A stretch of 64,000 nucleotides of DNA, taken from Haloarcula sebkhae (GTDB taxonomy: Archaea > Halobacteriota > Halobacteria > Halobacteriales > Haloarculaceae). The stretch spans positions 62,001 to 126,000 of the forward strand of contig NZ_BMPD01000004.1 of assembly GCF_014647415.1 (NCBI RefSeq), given 5' to 3'. Below, piece after piece: positions 26,183-35,168 of the stretch. Position 1 is the stretch's first letter, and the number at the start of each line of letters is the position of its first letter. The notes below the pieces were generated by a model that was not told the origin of the DNA, searched no databases, and saw only the letters and a list, made by a program, of their open reading frames with translations. A program made the translations under genes and the position numbers.

Positions 26183-26265
26183 CTCACTATTCCGAATCTC
26201 TGCGTTCAATACAAAGAACTCGGAAAACCACAGGAGTTAGCACAGATGCAACGGTCAATTCACAT

Positions 26266-26466
26266 ATGGTTTCCAGTCCCTCCCAACAGAGATGGATACA
26301 CCCCGAGTACGTCGCGACCGTCGTTGGTGTCCTTGCTACCGGTGCACTAGTATTCTACAGCGCAATCACTCAATCGGGTCCCACAGTCGAGGAAATCATA
26401 TTCGTGGTGCTTACGATTACAGTGCCGACTACTGTTGCTTACGAACTTGCTTGTCGATGGCGGTGA
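26266..26466 (+). CDS. Small membrane protein, 66 residues
   Basis: This short protein starts MVSSPSQQRWIHPEYVATVV and has two hydrophobic segments, about residues 14-33 and 42-60, the second ending in Arg residues. The pattern is a plausible two-helix hairpin. It lies 83 bp downstream of the histidine kinase on the same strand. No function can be stated; the overlapping frame at 26292 is Arg/Cys-rich and is a shadow. Confidence 0.6.
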   Translation: MVSSPSQQRWIHPEYVATVVGVLATGALVFYSAITQSGPTVEEIIFVVLTITVPTTVAYELACRWR

Positions 26467-26771
26467 GTGATTCTGAACGCCAGCCCGACTAACAGCGGGG
26501 TACCAGCCGGGTCCTATCTATACTTCACGACACATGGTCAGTGGTAGTTTCCGTCGCGTGGTCTCCGCTAACAGGCCAGTGTTGTGGTCGTCCGCAACGC
26601 TACAGCCAGCAACCGCCGTCGCTATCGGTGGTTGTGATGGCCCTCCCTAGCTGTGTGGGGGTATCGCCCACCTCTCGATGCTGCGATTGCGGAAGCTCAG
26701 TGATCGCAGAGCGAATAAAATGAGATAAAACGTCACAACGATTTTTTACACCAAGTACATTCCATTTCATA

Positions 26772-26840
26772 GGGTTCTGGTCCCCGCACCGCCCTCATTG
26801 AATCCGATCACGTTCATCAAACGGTCCGGGTCCGGAACCC
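26772..26840. repeat. Hairpin repeat unit, copy 1
   Basis: The left arm GGGTTCTGGTCCCCGC begins at 26772 and the right arm GGGTCCGGAACCC ends at 26840. The arms pair imperfectly (GGGTTCnGG/CCnGAACCC). The same 16-base left arm recurs exactly in copy 2, 511 bp away. The unit may be a structured RNA or the relic of a small mobile element. Confidence 0.6.
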
Positions 26841-27282
26841 GTTGTTGTGGATGCTGACTCCAAATGGTGTGGACGCTACCCCCCGGCTGCCCACCATTCT
26901 CTTGCTGTTCGAATCCGGGTGTACTCCGAACGTGAGCAGATGGGACTAACGCTAGGGAGAAACGAGTGGCTTGCGACAAAACCAACAGACGGCGAGGGGA
27001 TATCACAAGCACTTTATATACACTCCTATCGGAGCTAGGTGGGTTCTGAGCCCTGCCCAATCGCGTTGGATTCTCCCGCACGATTGCTTCGGGCTGGAAT
27101 CCGTCGTCGGTTTCGACGACTTCCGATGGTACGTTGCACCCCATCTCTCCCACCCCCACAGCAACGTCCCATCCTTTTAGATGATTGGCGGAGCCGTGCG
27201 TTCCGGTGATGACTGCACTGAAATTACCACTATGCTAGGAGTTACCACAAAAAATATGTCGAACGGTGAATTACGATTATAT

Positions 27283-27358
27283 GGGTTCTGGTCCCCGCTT
27301 TGGGCCCTTTCCTACTTTGCGCCTACTCGCCCCACCCCATGTCTCGGGTCCAGAACCC
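27283..27358. repeat. Hairpin repeat unit, copy 2
   Basis: The left arm GGGTTCTGGTCCCCGC (27283-27298) is identical to that of copy 1. The right arm GGGTCCAGAACCC (27346-27358) pairs with it at 12 of 13 positions and extends to the flanking AT/AT. The loop is GC- and C-rich. It sits about 120 bp beyond the stop of the iron-binding protein gene and could also serve as its 3-prime structure. Confidence 0.6.
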
Positions 27359-27475
27359 ATCCGTGCCTCTGACTGCAGTGGGTGGCACACACGGTGCCCA
27401 TCGCCACCCGTCATCCGCTTTCCTACAGGAGCGCAACACCTACCTTTTCCAACCATGCTTCTGAGGGAACTGCTG

Positions 27476-28737
27476 TTACTGTGAGCCAGTAGCTTCGCTC
27501 GCTCTAGTGAGGATATCTGCGAGTTCCTCGCGGTCGAACAGCTGTTCGCCCTCGGGAATCTCTGGAAGTTCGCCAGCGGTGATCTCGCCCGGCCACTCAC
27601 CGAATTCGTTGGGATAGAGCTGCTTTCCGAGCATCTCCGTCTGGAAGAGATTGATGATCGGACCCTGATAGGCTGACCCGCCGACGTATAGTCGATCCTC
27701 CTGAACGGCGGTGAGTTCCTGCCCCAGCGAACTGTCCCGCATCCCTTCGACTGTCCTTCGGAGCGCATCCTCGCCGTTCCAGTCGCGGTAATTGACGCCG
27801 AAGTGGAACACGAGCACGTCAGGATCGACCTCCAGCAGTGCCTCGTAGTCGACCTGGATCCCGGACTGGCCATCGTACTCGCCCTCGAACGCGTCGACAA
27901 TGCCGAGATCTCGGTACTGTTTTTTCCGTATGCCTTGTCGATCTCAGTCCTGGGGTTGTAGGCACGGAAGAACCCCTCGTTGTCGGGGTTTATTTGCGCG
28001 TTGAGCAATCCGACGCTCGGACGATCGGACGCCGGTGGAACGCGCGACCGCATCTCCTGTAGCGCCTGCTCGTAGAGGGTGTTGATAGCAGCGGCTGTCT
28101 CGAACTTTCCGAGCAGTGCTCCGTATCTGCTGACGAATTCGGGGATATCGTAGTAGGCGTAGGACTCACCACCGGGCCAGGTGGGCCAGTCGTCGCCGCG
28201 TTTGCGGCGGCTGGCGTTCCCAAAGAAGGGCCCAATAGAATCGTTGATTTCGGAGATATCGCCCCCGTCAGCACCGTAGTACGAAATGAATCGGTTCGGG
28301 TCAGTAGCGAACAGGTCCGGGTCGAGTTCATAGAGAACCTCGGTTCTGAGCGACCAGTCGTCTGTCCGGACCAACTCCAGCGACTCGGGATCGGGGACGT
28401 CTACGCCGGGAAGTTGGTCGTAGAAGCCGGTGAACCAGAACTGGTTGCCCTCGGCGGCGACGAGCTTGTCGGCCTCCCCCAGTGCAGTCAGGATGTCCTC
28501 CTCAAACCCCCACCCGCCGACAATAGTCTCCGGACTCGACTCAAGTCTGAGGTTGCCCACCGGTGCCATCGTCCCTGAATAGGACCGGTCAGTTTGTGTC
28601 CGGGCTTCATCCGACTCGGTACCTCCACTCGAAAGCCCAGTACAACCTGCGAGCGAGCCAGTGGTCAGCAGCGCGGTCCCGTACTTTGCACACTCTCTCC
28701 GCGTCGACCACGTTCCGTCCTGATTAGTCTCCGCCAT
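27476..28737 (-). pseudogene. Iron/siderophore-binding lipoprotein, frameshifted
   Basis: The N-terminal frame (28737 to about 27926) begins with a twin-arginine lipoprotein signal, STRRECAKYG and LAGC, and then a FecB/BtuF-type periplasmic-binding domain. At a run of six T on the plus strand (27920-27925, A on the coding strand) the frame leaves the protein; the true sequence continues in another frame as QYRDLGIVDAFEGEY, then VDPDVLVFHFGVNYRDWNG, to a stop at 27476. One missing A (A7 to A6) or two extra would explain it. It is a pseudogene, a slippage gene or a sequence error. Two DtxR-like palindromes lie upstream, fitting iron repression. Confidence 0.85.
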
Positions 28738-28740
28738 GAA

Positions 28741-28758
28741 TTTTAGCCCAGCCTAAAA
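28741..28758. promoter_or_regulatory. DtxR-like operator, proximal copy
   Basis: TTTTAG (28741-28746) and CTAAAA (28753-28758) form a perfect inverted repeat around six bases. It begins 3 bp upstream of the iron-binding lipoprotein start. The TTAG/CTAA half-sites resemble those bound by DtxR/IdeR/SirR metal-dependent repressors. Regulation by iron is inference. Confidence 0.65.
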
Positions 28759-28775
28759 TAACAAATACCCTTCGA

Positions 28776-28795
28776 TTTTTAGTCAGACCTAAAAA
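28776..28795. promoter_or_regulatory. DtxR-like operator, distal copy
   Basis: TTTTTAG (28776-28782) and CTAAAAA (28789-28795) are perfect 7-base arms around six bases. Its centre is 36 bp from that of the proximal copy, and the promoter of the minus-strand gene must lie between or over the two. It is 103 bp upstream of the plus-strand IMPDH-family gene, which could also be affected. Confidence 0.65.
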
Positions 28796-28897
28796 TGAGG
28801 CGGCCTAGCCATGCGAAACGAGTCGTGGTTGCCGGGACGAGCGGGGCATCTCTAATTCGAGATCCTTTTGTGCTAGGAGGGGTTCCATTAGCGGGGT

Positions 28898-30007
28898 ATG
28901 AACGAGCTACGTACTGGATTGAGTTATGGCGATGTGCTTCTCGTCCCGAAGCGGTCACCGGTTGACAGTCGGAGCGACATCGACCTCTCGACGTCGCTTA
29001 CGCCGACCATCGAACTGGACACGCCGCTCGTCTCCGCTGCGATGGACACCGTTACGGAGGCGGAACTGGCAATCGAGCTTGGACGGTCTGGCGGGTTCGG
29101 GGTACTACACCGGTTCCTGACGCCCGAGGAACAGGCCGAGCAGGTCGAGCAGGTGAAAGAAGCGGGCGAACAGATCGGCGCAGCAGTCGGTATCAACGAG
29201 GACTACGTCGCACGGAGCGCGGCCGTGATTGCAGCCGGTGTTGATGCACTTGTCGTCGACGTGGCCCACGGTCACCTCGACCGGTCGCTCGATGCCGTCG
29301 AAACTCTCGCCGAAGAATTTCCCGACACCGACCTCATCGCCGGCAACGTCGCGACGCCCACGGGTGTCGAAGACCTCGCCGCCGCTGGGGCCGACTGTGT
29401 CAAAGTCGGTATCGGACCCGGGTCCCACTGTACCACCCGGAAGGTCGTGGGTGCTGGCGTCCCCCAGCTGACCGCCGTTGATGACTGTGCCACGGCCGCC
29501 GAAGATCTGGACGTTACTATCTGCGCGGATGGCGGGATTCGCACGTCCGGTGACGCGGTGAAGGCCCTCATGGCCGGGGCAGATACCGTAATGCTCGGGA
29601 GCCTCTTTGCCGGCACAGAGGAGGCACCCGGGGCGGTCGTCGAAGTCGATGGCACGCGGTACAAGCAATCACGAGGGATGGCGACCACTGCGGCGGCCGA
29701 GGACCGTGATGACAAGCAGAACAACGTCAGCGCCGACGAAGGTGTCGAGGCACTGACCCCGTACAAAGGCTCAGTCACTGCTGTGGCCGAGGAGTTCTGC
29801 GCTGGCATCCGCTCCGGGCTCTCCTACTGTGGCGGGCATACAATCGCTGCGGCCCGCGACAAGGCGGAGTTCATCCGTGTCGCTCAGAGTGCAAAGGAGC
29901 GCGAGGGGTTCCACACGGACCACGACTGGGAAGGCGTCAACGTAGAGAGTGAGGCAACCCAGGTCCGCGACGCCGGCACTGAGGCGGCTGCCGACAGCGA
30001 CGACTAA
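28898..30007 (+). CDS. IMP dehydrogenase / GMP reductase family enzyme without CBS domains
   Basis: This 369-residue TIM-barrel enzyme starts [20 protein letters not shown], with [19 protein letters not shown] after it. The catalytic loop is [13 protein letters not shown], with the nucleophilic Cys that attacks the purine C2, and the phosphate-binding segment is [20 protein letters not shown]. There are no CBS domains. The flap region, [12 protein letters not shown] followed by [14 protein letters not shown], lacks the Arg-Tyr dyad of true IMPDH and looks closer to GMP reductase. I therefore favour GMP reductase activity (GMP to IMP), but cannot exclude IMP oxidation. The C-terminal tail is acidic and disordered. 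Confidence 0.88.
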   Translation: MNELRTGLSYGDVLLVPKRSPVDSRSDIDLSTSLTPTIELDTPLVSAAMDTVTEAELAIELGRSGGFGVLHRFLTPEEQAEQVEQVKEAGEQIGAAVGINEDYVARSAAVIAAGVDALVVDVAHGHLDRSLDAVETLAEEFPDTDLIAGNVATPTGVEDLAAAGADCVKVGIGPGSHCTTRKVVGAGVPQLTAVDDCATAAEDLDVTICADGGIRTSGDAVKALMAGADTVMLGSLFAGTEEAPGAVVEVDGTRYKQSRGMATTAAAEDRDDKQNNVSADEGVEALTPYKGSVTAVAEEFCAGIRSGLSYCGGHTIAAARDKAEFIRVAQSAKEREGFHTDHDWEGVNVESEATQVRDAGTEAAADSDD

Positions 30008-30222
30008 ACTGCTATCAACGACTGAACGGGGTAGATACGATAACGATGCGCCAATGAGCGCAGCGAGGTAGAGATTCCGTCGGGCGTTCAAAAACTGGAC
30101 CACCAACAACGACGGAGATTCTGTCTATACTGGGGCAGCACAATCGAGCAGTGATCGGTGCATCTCTCCGGAAGTAATTTTCATCCCGTGAGCGATACTC
30201 GACCCGGTCCCCAGTTCATAGC

Positions 30223-30636
30223 CTACTTGTCGAACTGCGCTGTCAACTGTTGCTGTGTATCCAGTCCCGTCTGAAATCGGGTGATAATCTCTGACTGGTG
30301 CTTTGGACATGCGAGCACAGCGACAGCCCCATCCTGAACCTGAATCACTGGCTGCTGTGGATTGTGCACCGCTAGGTGACAACTCGGACAGCTAACGCTG
30401 CCGGCAGGTCTGTAGTCTAGGAGTTCAGCGGTGGCTGTAGTCGTGTACCCGCAAACAGACCTGAACTGCGTCAAGTGATCAGTACAGCCTACAATCGGAA
30501 CTGTTAGCTGATCGAGAAGCAGGAACGACGGCAGACCATCAGGAGATTGCAGTGCAGACCGACATGCGTCGCAGTGAATTGGCGGATATCTCTCGTGTTC
30601 GTCCGACGGATGCGGCAGGGACTCTCCGGGAACCAT
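30223..30636 (-). CDS. Cysteine-rich hypothetical protein, probable zinc binding
   Basis: This 137-residue protein starts MVPGESLPHPSDEHERYPPI. The open frame extends 115 residues further upstream, but that part is basic and unlike the acidic, structured remainder. Two likely zinc knuckles, HCDACRSAL and SVSCPSCHLAVHN, are each followed by a strand and another Cys/His (GCTDHL and ACPKHQ), suggesting two repeats of a beta-rich zinc fold. I do not recognise the family. It lies downstream of the formate dehydrogenase on the same strand, 355 bp away. Confidence 0.65.
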   Translation of the reverse strand: MVPGESLPHPSDEHERYPPIHCDACRSALQSPDGLPSFLLLDQLTVPIVGCTDHLTQFRSVCGYTTTATAELLDYRPAGSVSCPSCHLAVHNPQQPVIQVQDGAVAVLACPKHQSEIITRFQTGLDTQQQLTAQFDK

Positions 30637-30990
30637 GATACGTAGGGTAGCTTCGAATTGAGTACCCACACGGGTAAGTGATGTGCCTAAAACGCTCATC
30701 AGGCACCGAATGGTCTCTAACGGCTTCAACCCGTCCGTTTGCACGCTGGGGACCCTCATCTGCCTGCGACTGCACGCAGCGTAAGTAGACCAGTAGTCAC
30801 TCATCTCATCGCCGTATTGACTGCCAAGAGATGCTCGACGTCCGCTGAACGTCGTCCGTTGAAATACGGACGCAGGTAGAGATACGGTTCTGGCAAGAGT
30901 CGGTCGCGCTGCAGTGCCGAACTGCATACTGCCTCCGGAACGTATCAGTTCGACCTTCTCAACCGTCACTGGAGTTTCCACGGCTCCCTC
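30637..30990. other. Intergenic stretch between zinc protein and fdhA
   Basis: About 350 bp. The minus frame is open across it, continuing the zinc-protein frame upstream to 30981, but the translation has no protein character. No RNA gene or repeat is seen. The promoter of the zinc protein is probably here. Confidence 0.4.
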
Positions 30991-33057
30991 CTACTCTTGT
31001 GTGGTAGCCGCTGGCGTTCGCACTTCCACTGCCGAATGCTTGTACTCTGGAATCTCGGCGACGGGATCGAGCGCATCGCCGGTCAGGGCGTTTGCGAGCG
31101 GGTCCAGATAGTGGAACGTACAGAACACGACTCCGGGCCGAATGGTCGCCGTCACAGCCGCCGACACTGTCACGCTGCCGCGCTCGCTCTCGACGACGAC
31201 CGTATCGCCGTCCTCGATACCGCGAGCGGCGGCATCGTCCGGGTGGATCTCGAGGACATCTTCCCCGCGCATTCGCATGAGCGTCTCCGACCGTCGAGTG
31301 AGTGCGCCGCTGTTGAAGTGCTGGAGCACGCGCCCCGTCGTGAGAACGAGTTGCTCCCCGGTGACGGCATCGGCCGGCGGCGTCGGCGAGACTGGGGCCA
31401 GCGATGTGGTTTGCTCGCCCGACGCGAACGTCTCCGTATGGAGAACGTCGGTTCCGGAATCGGCGTCCGCCGGGAACGGCCACCGCTGGTAGCTATCACC
31501 GATGCCGTCGTAACTCATCCCGGCGTACAGCGGATTGACTCGCGTTAGCTCTTCGAAAACCGCTTCCGGTCCGTCGTAGTCGAACGCGTCCGACTGGCCG
31601 ACCAGCCGCTGACCGAGGTCCGTGAGGATATCGAGGTCACGGCGGGCGTTCCCGGGCAGATCAGCGTTCGGTCGCATCCGCATCACCCGCCGGTCCGTGT
31701 TGGTCACCGTTCCCGATTTCTCCGCCCAACTGCTTCCCGGGAGCACGACATCGGCGTGGTCGACGGTCGCAGTCTCGAAGAGGTCGATGACGACACAGAA
31801 ATCGAGCTCGTCGAAGCCGGCTCCGACAGAGGTAGCGTTTGGCTCCGTGACAGCCGGGTTCTCGCCGAACACGACCGCAGCCTTGATCTCGTCACCGAAC
31901 TGGTGCGTCGCAGTCGTCTCCGTCAGGCCGGGTTCGCTCGGCGGCTCGACGCCCCACTCGTCTGCGACTCGCTGTCGGGCATCCGGGTCCGTAACGGGTT
32001 CGTAGCCGGGGAGCACGCTGGGAAGCGCTCCGACGTCGCCGGCCCCCTGCACGTTGTTCTGGCCCCGAAGCGGGTTCATACCGGTGCCGGGCTGGCCGAC
32101 GTTGCCGGTCAACAGCGCGAGGTTCAACAGCGCGTGGACGTTGTCAGTCCCCCACGTGTGCTGACTCATTCCCATTCCGGTGACGATTGCCGCTGTATCG
32201 GCTTCCGCGTACGCCTGTGCCGCCTCCCGGACGGTTTCCGAGTCGACGCCGGCCACCTCAGCCCCTGACGCGATATCGACATCGTCGAGGTGTGCTGTCA
32301 GGTCCGCGTAGCCGGTCGTCCGTTCCTCGACAAAGGATTCGTCGACGAGCCCCTCGTCGAGAATGACCTTCGCCATCGAATTAAGCAGTTGGATATCGTA
32401 TCCGGGACGGACATCGAGGTGGATATCGGCGGCATCGGTCGTGTCTGTTTCGCGTGGGTCGATATGGATGAGCGTTGCTCCGTTACGAATCGCCGGCAGA
32501 AAGTACGAACGGAAAATGACGGGATGCTGTTCGGCTGGGTTCGCCCCGGTCACGAGCAGACAGTCGGTTTCCGCGAGGTCATCGAGCGTGTTCGTCATCG
32601 CCCCGGCACCGAACCGCTCGCTCATCGCGGCGACCGTCGACGAATGACAGAGGCGAGCGCAGTTGTCGACGTTGTTGGTGCCGAGCATCCGGGCAATCTT
32701 CTGCAAGACGTAGTTTTCCTCGTTCGTGCAGTTCGATGATGCGAAGAACTCGACGGCGTCCGGCCCGTGCTGGTCGATGATTTCCGTGAGTCGGTCGGTC
32801 ACGCGAGACAGGGCGGTCTCCCAGGGTGCAGTGGCGAAACGCCCGTTCTCACGGACGAGTGGCTCGGTCAACCGATCTTCGTGTTCGACCACGTCGTACG
32901 CGGCCCCGCCCTTTGGACAGATCTCTCCTTTCGTGTTCACTGGCCCCGCTGTGCCGGTCGCCTTCCCGTTGCCCGCGTACTGTATCGTACAGCCAACGCC
33001 ACAGTACGGACAGACAGTCTGCTCGGCCCGGGGGTTTCGGTCCTGGTTGGTGCCCAT
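30991..33057 (-). CDS. fdhA: Formate dehydrogenase alpha subunit, Cys type
   Basis: This 688-residue molybdopterin oxidoreductase oxidises formate to CO2. The N-terminal 4Fe-4S site is Cys16, Cys19, Cys23 and Cys47 (VCPYCGVGC and GEICPKG). The metal ligand is Cys137 in CARLCHSS, where E. coli FdhF has selenocysteine. NPLRGQNNVQGAGDVG and the C-terminal molydopterin dinucleotide-binding domain (TTGRVLQHFNSGALTRRS) are typical. There is no Tat signal, so it should be cytoplasmic. No iron-sulfur or membrane partner and no fdhD are in the window. Related assimilatory nitrate reductases are possible but fit less well. Confidence 0.9.
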   Translation of the reverse strand: MGTNQDRNPRAEQTVCPYCGVGCTIQYAGNGKATGTAGPVNTKGEICPKGGAAYDVVEHEDRLTEPLVRENGRFATAPWETALSRVTDRLTEIIDQHGPDAVEFFASSNCTNEENYVLQKIARMLGTNNVDNCARLCHSSTVAAMSERFGAGAMTNTLDDLAETDCLLVTGANPAEQHPVIFRSYFLPAIRNGATLIHIDPRETDTTDAADIHLDVRPGYDIQLLNSMAKVILDEGLVDESFVEERTTGYADLTAHLDDVDIASGAEVAGVDSETVREAAQAYAEADTAAIVTGMGMSQHTWGTDNVHALLNLALLTGNVGQPGTGMNPLRGQNNVQGAGDVGALPSVLPGYEPVTDPDARQRVADEWGVEPPSEPGLTETTATHQFGDEIKAAVVFGENPAVTEPNATSVGAGFDELDFCVVIDLFETATVDHADVVLPGSSWAEKSGTVTNTDRRVMRMRPNADLPGNARRDLDILTDLGQRLVGQSDAFDYDGPEAVFEELTRVNPLYAGMSYDGIGDSYQRWPFPADADSGTDVLHTETFASGEQTTSLAPVSPTPPADAVTGEQLVLTTGRVLQHFNSGALTRRSETLMRMRGEDVLEIHPDDAAARGIEDGDTVVVESERGSVTVSAAVTATIRPGVVFCTFHYLDPLANALTGDALDPVAEIPEYKHSAVEVRTPAATTQE

Positions 33058-33254
33058 TTGTACATTGAATGATAGGATTGCAGCTACAAGTAGTCCATCG
33101 GTAAAACGTAGGCGGGTTTATGAGTGGAGCAATACGATGGCTCCCGAACAGCGCCAGGGCTGGCTTCCGGCATGGCAGACCGTGTGTGGGTGTGCTGGCA
33201 GTTTCGAGAGGTACACCACATACTGTAATGGGGCACCACTCGTAGTGCCGATAG

Positions 33255-35168
33255 ATGCGACCAGCCCTGACGACTGTGCAGTTCTTTGCGCTACTCGCAG
33301 TAGTTCTCAGTACACTGGTTTTCGCTACGTCGTTCGCCGTCGATACAACCAGTGCCCGCCCCGAACCAGTGGCGTTCGATAACACTGTCCAACGTGGCAT
33401 TACGATGGCTGACGAACAGATCGCCCAGAACCGGAGTATCAGTGTTCCCCGCGCACAAGTCTTCTACTCACAGTACCGCTACGTTGTCGGCTACGTTGGC
33501 ATAGATCAGGCTGTGACAGCACTCACGGAACCGGGGCATGAGCAGCAGTTCGGGTACCCACTCGTAGTGTACGTTTCCGACTACAGTGACCGGCCGGTCA
33601 GGTGCGGCGACGATGGCTCGCTCCGGACCGCCACACCGCCGGACTGGGTCGAAGCCAATCAGGCCCACTACGTCGTCAACGGCTCAGCGCGGGTGCCATC
33701 CGGACCGGCGGTTGTGCCGTTCGCCGACCGGGACGACGCAGAAGCATTCGCCGATAGCTGTGGCGGCCGAGTCATCGATTGGGAGGGTCTCAAGGGACAC
33801 TCGTTCGACCTCGAACAGGCGGCAGCAATCCGAGAGCAGGTCGGTCCGCGGCGAAACGATACGAACGCCACCGTACAGGCGGCACGACAGCGGCGAGACC
33901 GACTTGTCTCGGTGGAAGTCGGAACTGATGCCCCGACGGTTCAGGCGGCCGTCGATTCGGCCCCGCCGAACACGACGGTCGTCGTCCCGGCCGGCACGTA
34001 CGAGGAGCAGGTGACGATAGACAAGCCACTCACCCTCAGCGGCCCCGGAGCGACGCTTGACGGGGGTGGCAACGGCACTGTCGTGACAGTGACCGCCGAC
34101 CGGGTCGGTGTCACCGGGTTCGACATCGTCGGCGTCGGAAACACGACGGCTGGCGACCCGACCAAGTCCAACGATAGCGCCTGGGACGCGACAGTGACGA
34201 CCGCCTACGGCAACAGCGACGCTGCCGTGACCGGTCGAAACGCCTCCGGGCTCTACGTCGCGAACCTCACCGTCGAGACGCCCGCAAGCGGCGTCGTGCT
34301 GCGGCGGACACCCGGAGCAGTTGTGGAGAACAGCACGGTTAATGGGACGGCAGACTGGCAGGACGGATTTATGGGCGTGATCGGGATGCACGGATCGATC
34401 GTCGTGCAGGATTCGGTCTTCAACGGCGGGCGTGACGGCGTGTACCTCCACCGAGCCGACGGGACCGCTGTTCGGAACAATACGTTCCGGGACAACCGCT
34501 TCGGCGTCCACCTGATGTACACCTCCCGGGCGCTCGTCGCGGACAACGTCGCCCGGGGACAGGAGTACGCCGGCGTCGTCGTCATGACGAACCCTATGGC
34601 GAACGCCATCGTCGGGAACGACGTGCGCCACTCCGGTAGCGGCGTCATGTTAGCCGGCTCCCGGAGCTATATTGCACACAACGTGGTAGTCGACACTACT
34701 CAGGCAATGTCGACAAACGCCGACCGGTCCCTATACGAGCACAACGTCCTCTACGGGAATGATCTCGGCGTGCGGGCGTCGACAGTCGTCCCGTCGAACA
34801 TCGTCACTGAGAACGATTTCATCGCGAACGACCGCCATGCCATCTCGGGACCGGGACCGCTACGCGTGTACACGCACGAAGGTCGGGGGAACTACTGGAG
34901 CGGTGCGTACGACCTTACTGGCGGAACTGGGCCAACACTGGGCCAGTCCTACTCACCCACCGATTCTGTCGACCGCCGCCTCCACCAGACCGACGCTGCG
35001 GTCGTCCTCAGGTCGGCACCGAGCGTCCGTGGTCTCCGTGCACTCCGTGGCACCACGCCTGGCTTCCGCCGGGGAACCATTGTCGACAGGGCACCCCTGT
35101 CAGCCCCCGCGAATCCCGAGACCGTCAGGCGTCTTCGAAACGAGACATCGATAGAGGAACCAGCATGA
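33255..35168 (+). CDS. nosD: NosL-NosD fusion, copper-site maturation protein
   Basis: This 637-residue exported protein has an N-terminal hydrophobic segment (about 8-28). Residues about 40-190 resemble NosL: VFYSQYRYVVGYVGIDQAV, then a PAVVPFADRDDAEAFADSCG motif like that in the separate NosL at 37299. From about 215 the protein is a right-handed beta helix with carbohydrate-binding/NosD repeats (DGVYLHRADGTAVRNNTFR, FGVHLMYTSRALVADN). NosD, F and Y form the ABC system needed to build the CuZ site of nitrous oxide reductase. The stop overlaps nosF by 4 bp. NosZ itself is not in the window. Confidence 0.88.
   Translation: MRPALTTVQFFALLAVVLSTLVFATSFAVDTTSARPEPVAFDNTVQRGITMADEQIAQNRSISVPRAQVFYSQYRYVVGYVGIDQAVTALTEPGHEQQFGYPLVVYVSDYSDRPVRCGDDGSLRTATPPDWVEANQAHYVVNGSARVPSGPAVVPFADRDDAEAFADSCGGRVIDWEGLKGHSFDLEQAAAIREQVGPRRNDTNATVQAARQRRDRLVSVEVGTDAPTVQAAVDSAPPNTTVVVPAGTYEEQVTIDKPLTLSGPGATLDGGGNGTVVTVTADRVGVTGFDIVGVGNTTAGDPTKSNDSAWDATVTTAYGNSDAAVTGRNASGLYVANLTVETPASGVVLRRTPGAVVENSTVNGTADWQDGFMGVIGMHGSIVVQDSVFNGGRDGVYLHRADGTAVRNNTFRDNRFGVHLMYTSRALVADNVARGQEYAGVVVMTNPMANAIVGNDVRHSGSGVMLAGSRSYIAHNVVVDTTQAMSTNADRSLYEHNVLYGNDLGVRASTVVPSNIVTENDFIANDRHAISGPGPLRVYTHEGRGNYWSGAYDLTGGTGPTLGQSYSPTDSVDRRLHQTDAAVVLRSAPSVRGLRALRGTTPGFRRGTIVDRAPLSAPANPETVRRLRNETSIEEPA

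Larger units (their letters stand above)
26467..27475. other. Intergenic region with paired hairpin repeats
   Basis: About 1 kb with no gene I can support. It contains two copies of a hairpin unit (26772-26840 and 27283-27358) and a related half copy, GGGTTCTGAGCCCTGC, at 27041. A minus-strand frame at 26767-27159 lacks domain features and overlaps one unit, so I do not call it. A T6 tract at 26742 could end transcription. Confidence 0.55.

Noticed and set aside
26772-26800. Possible tRNA 3-prime arm (GGGTTCTGGTCCCC)
   Set aside because: The seven-base T loop and stem do not form properly, and no acceptor, D or anticodon arm exists upstream.
26767-27159. 130-residue minus-strand frame ending in GGAGTRTL
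   Set aside because: No domain, irregular composition, overlaps a repeated hairpin unit; such endings commonly arise by chance in structured GC-rich DNA.
30637-30981. 115-residue upstream extension of the cysteine-rich protein
   Set aside because: Composition is basic and non-protein-like; the zinc knuckles and acidic character begin only after the ATG at 30636.
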